A stretch of 64,000 nt of DNA from Pseudoflavonifractor sp. 60. Lineage in GTDB: Bacteria > Bacillota > Clostridia > Oscillospirales > Oscillospiraceae. Each line of letters starts with the position of its first letter. Position 1 is the first letter of the stretch. Made by a program: the position numbers and the translations under genes. Location of the stretch: positions 1-64,000 of the forward strand of contig NZ_QWKI01000077.1 of the NCBI RefSeq assembly GCF_009911645.1. Reading direction: 5' to 3'. The notes under the pieces are model-generated. The model searched no databases, was not told the origin of the DNA, and saw nothing but the letters and a program-made list of their open reading frames with translations. Positions 63,941-64,000 of the stretch are shown here, piece by piece.

Positions 63941-64000
63941 ATGGAATCCTATACCTATTTGCTGCTGCTGGCCATCATCCTGCTCTCTACCAAGGTCTTC
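63941..64000 (+). CDS. N-terminus of membrane protein (likely cation:proton antiporter), cut by window edge
   Basis: Only 20 codons are inside the window: MESYTYLLLLAIILLSTKVF, a single hydrophobic helix. GGGAGG seven bases before the ATG is an excellent ribosome binding site. The hydrophobic start ending in STKVF is like many CPA2-type sodium or potassium/proton antiporters, and the leader suits ion control, but the family is inferred from 20 residues and context. Confidence 0.5.
   Translation, partial: MESYTYLLLLAIILLSTKVF

Overview
The window looks like a chromosomal segment of a fairly GC-rich low-oxygen Firmicute, most likely a gut Oscillospirales/Clostridia member of the Flavonifractor–Lawsonibacter–Oscillibacter type. 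This is inferred from strong GGAGG-type ribosome binding sites, a glmS ribozyme in front of glmS, an infC-rpmI-rplT operon with a non-AUG infC start, and DUF421/DUF4363, DUF1540, YqeG and YpsA-like genes. I ran no database search. No rRNA, tRNA, CRISPR array, complete insertion sequence or prophage was seen.

Layout. 0-11.5 kb: housekeeping and small genes (amidohydrolase, ribbon-helix-helix pair, YbiT/YkpA-type ABC-F protein, birA, a LysR regulator, a HIT protein, galM, ribozyme-controlled glmS, a tocopherol-cyclase-like protein, a membrane protein, a DUF1540 peptide). 11.6-17.1 kb: two tandem hybrid sensor kinases. 17.1-21.4 kb: carAB. 21.6-22.7 kb: DUF421 and DUF4363 membrane proteins, followed by a possible small mobile repeat. 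23.0-30.9 kb: a citrate fermentation island (citD-citE-citF-transporter-citC-citXG) with a divergent LysR regulator. 30.9-32.2 kb: a nucleoside phosphorylase with an extra C-terminal domain. 32.4-36.4 kb: polyamine ABC transporter potA-potB-potCD, with permease and binding protein fused.

36.5-47.3 kb is the most coherent catabolic block. Reading leftward on the minus strand it holds galE, a sugar nucleotidyltransferase, an N-acetylhexosamine 1-kinase (NahK) homologue and a PocR-AraC regulator. After a terminator come a carbohydrate ABC transporter (binding protein, two permeases), nagB, nagA and an MsmK/UgpC-type ATPase. Together they encode uptake of an amino-sugar ligand, anomeric phosphorylation and nucleotide activation of GlcNAc/GalNAc, epimerisation, and the standard nagBA route into glycolysis. 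This resembles the bifidobacterial galacto-/lacto-N-biose pathway but lacks its phosphorylase. GTACG-containing repeats lie upstream of both transcription units.

47.5-57.6 kb: a sodium symporter with a mutarotase-like gene, queH with a YpsA-like protein, a 309-bp nearly symmetrical repeat element, a peptidase/TIM-barrel/YqeG group, two poorly known proteins, and infC-rpmI-rplT. 57.8-64 kb: tsaD, an unknown gene and rimI in a coupled operon, a small membrane gene bracketed by a duplicated rimI 5' end, an unknown protein, polA, and at the right edge the start of a membrane protein gene behind a compact riboswitch-like leader.
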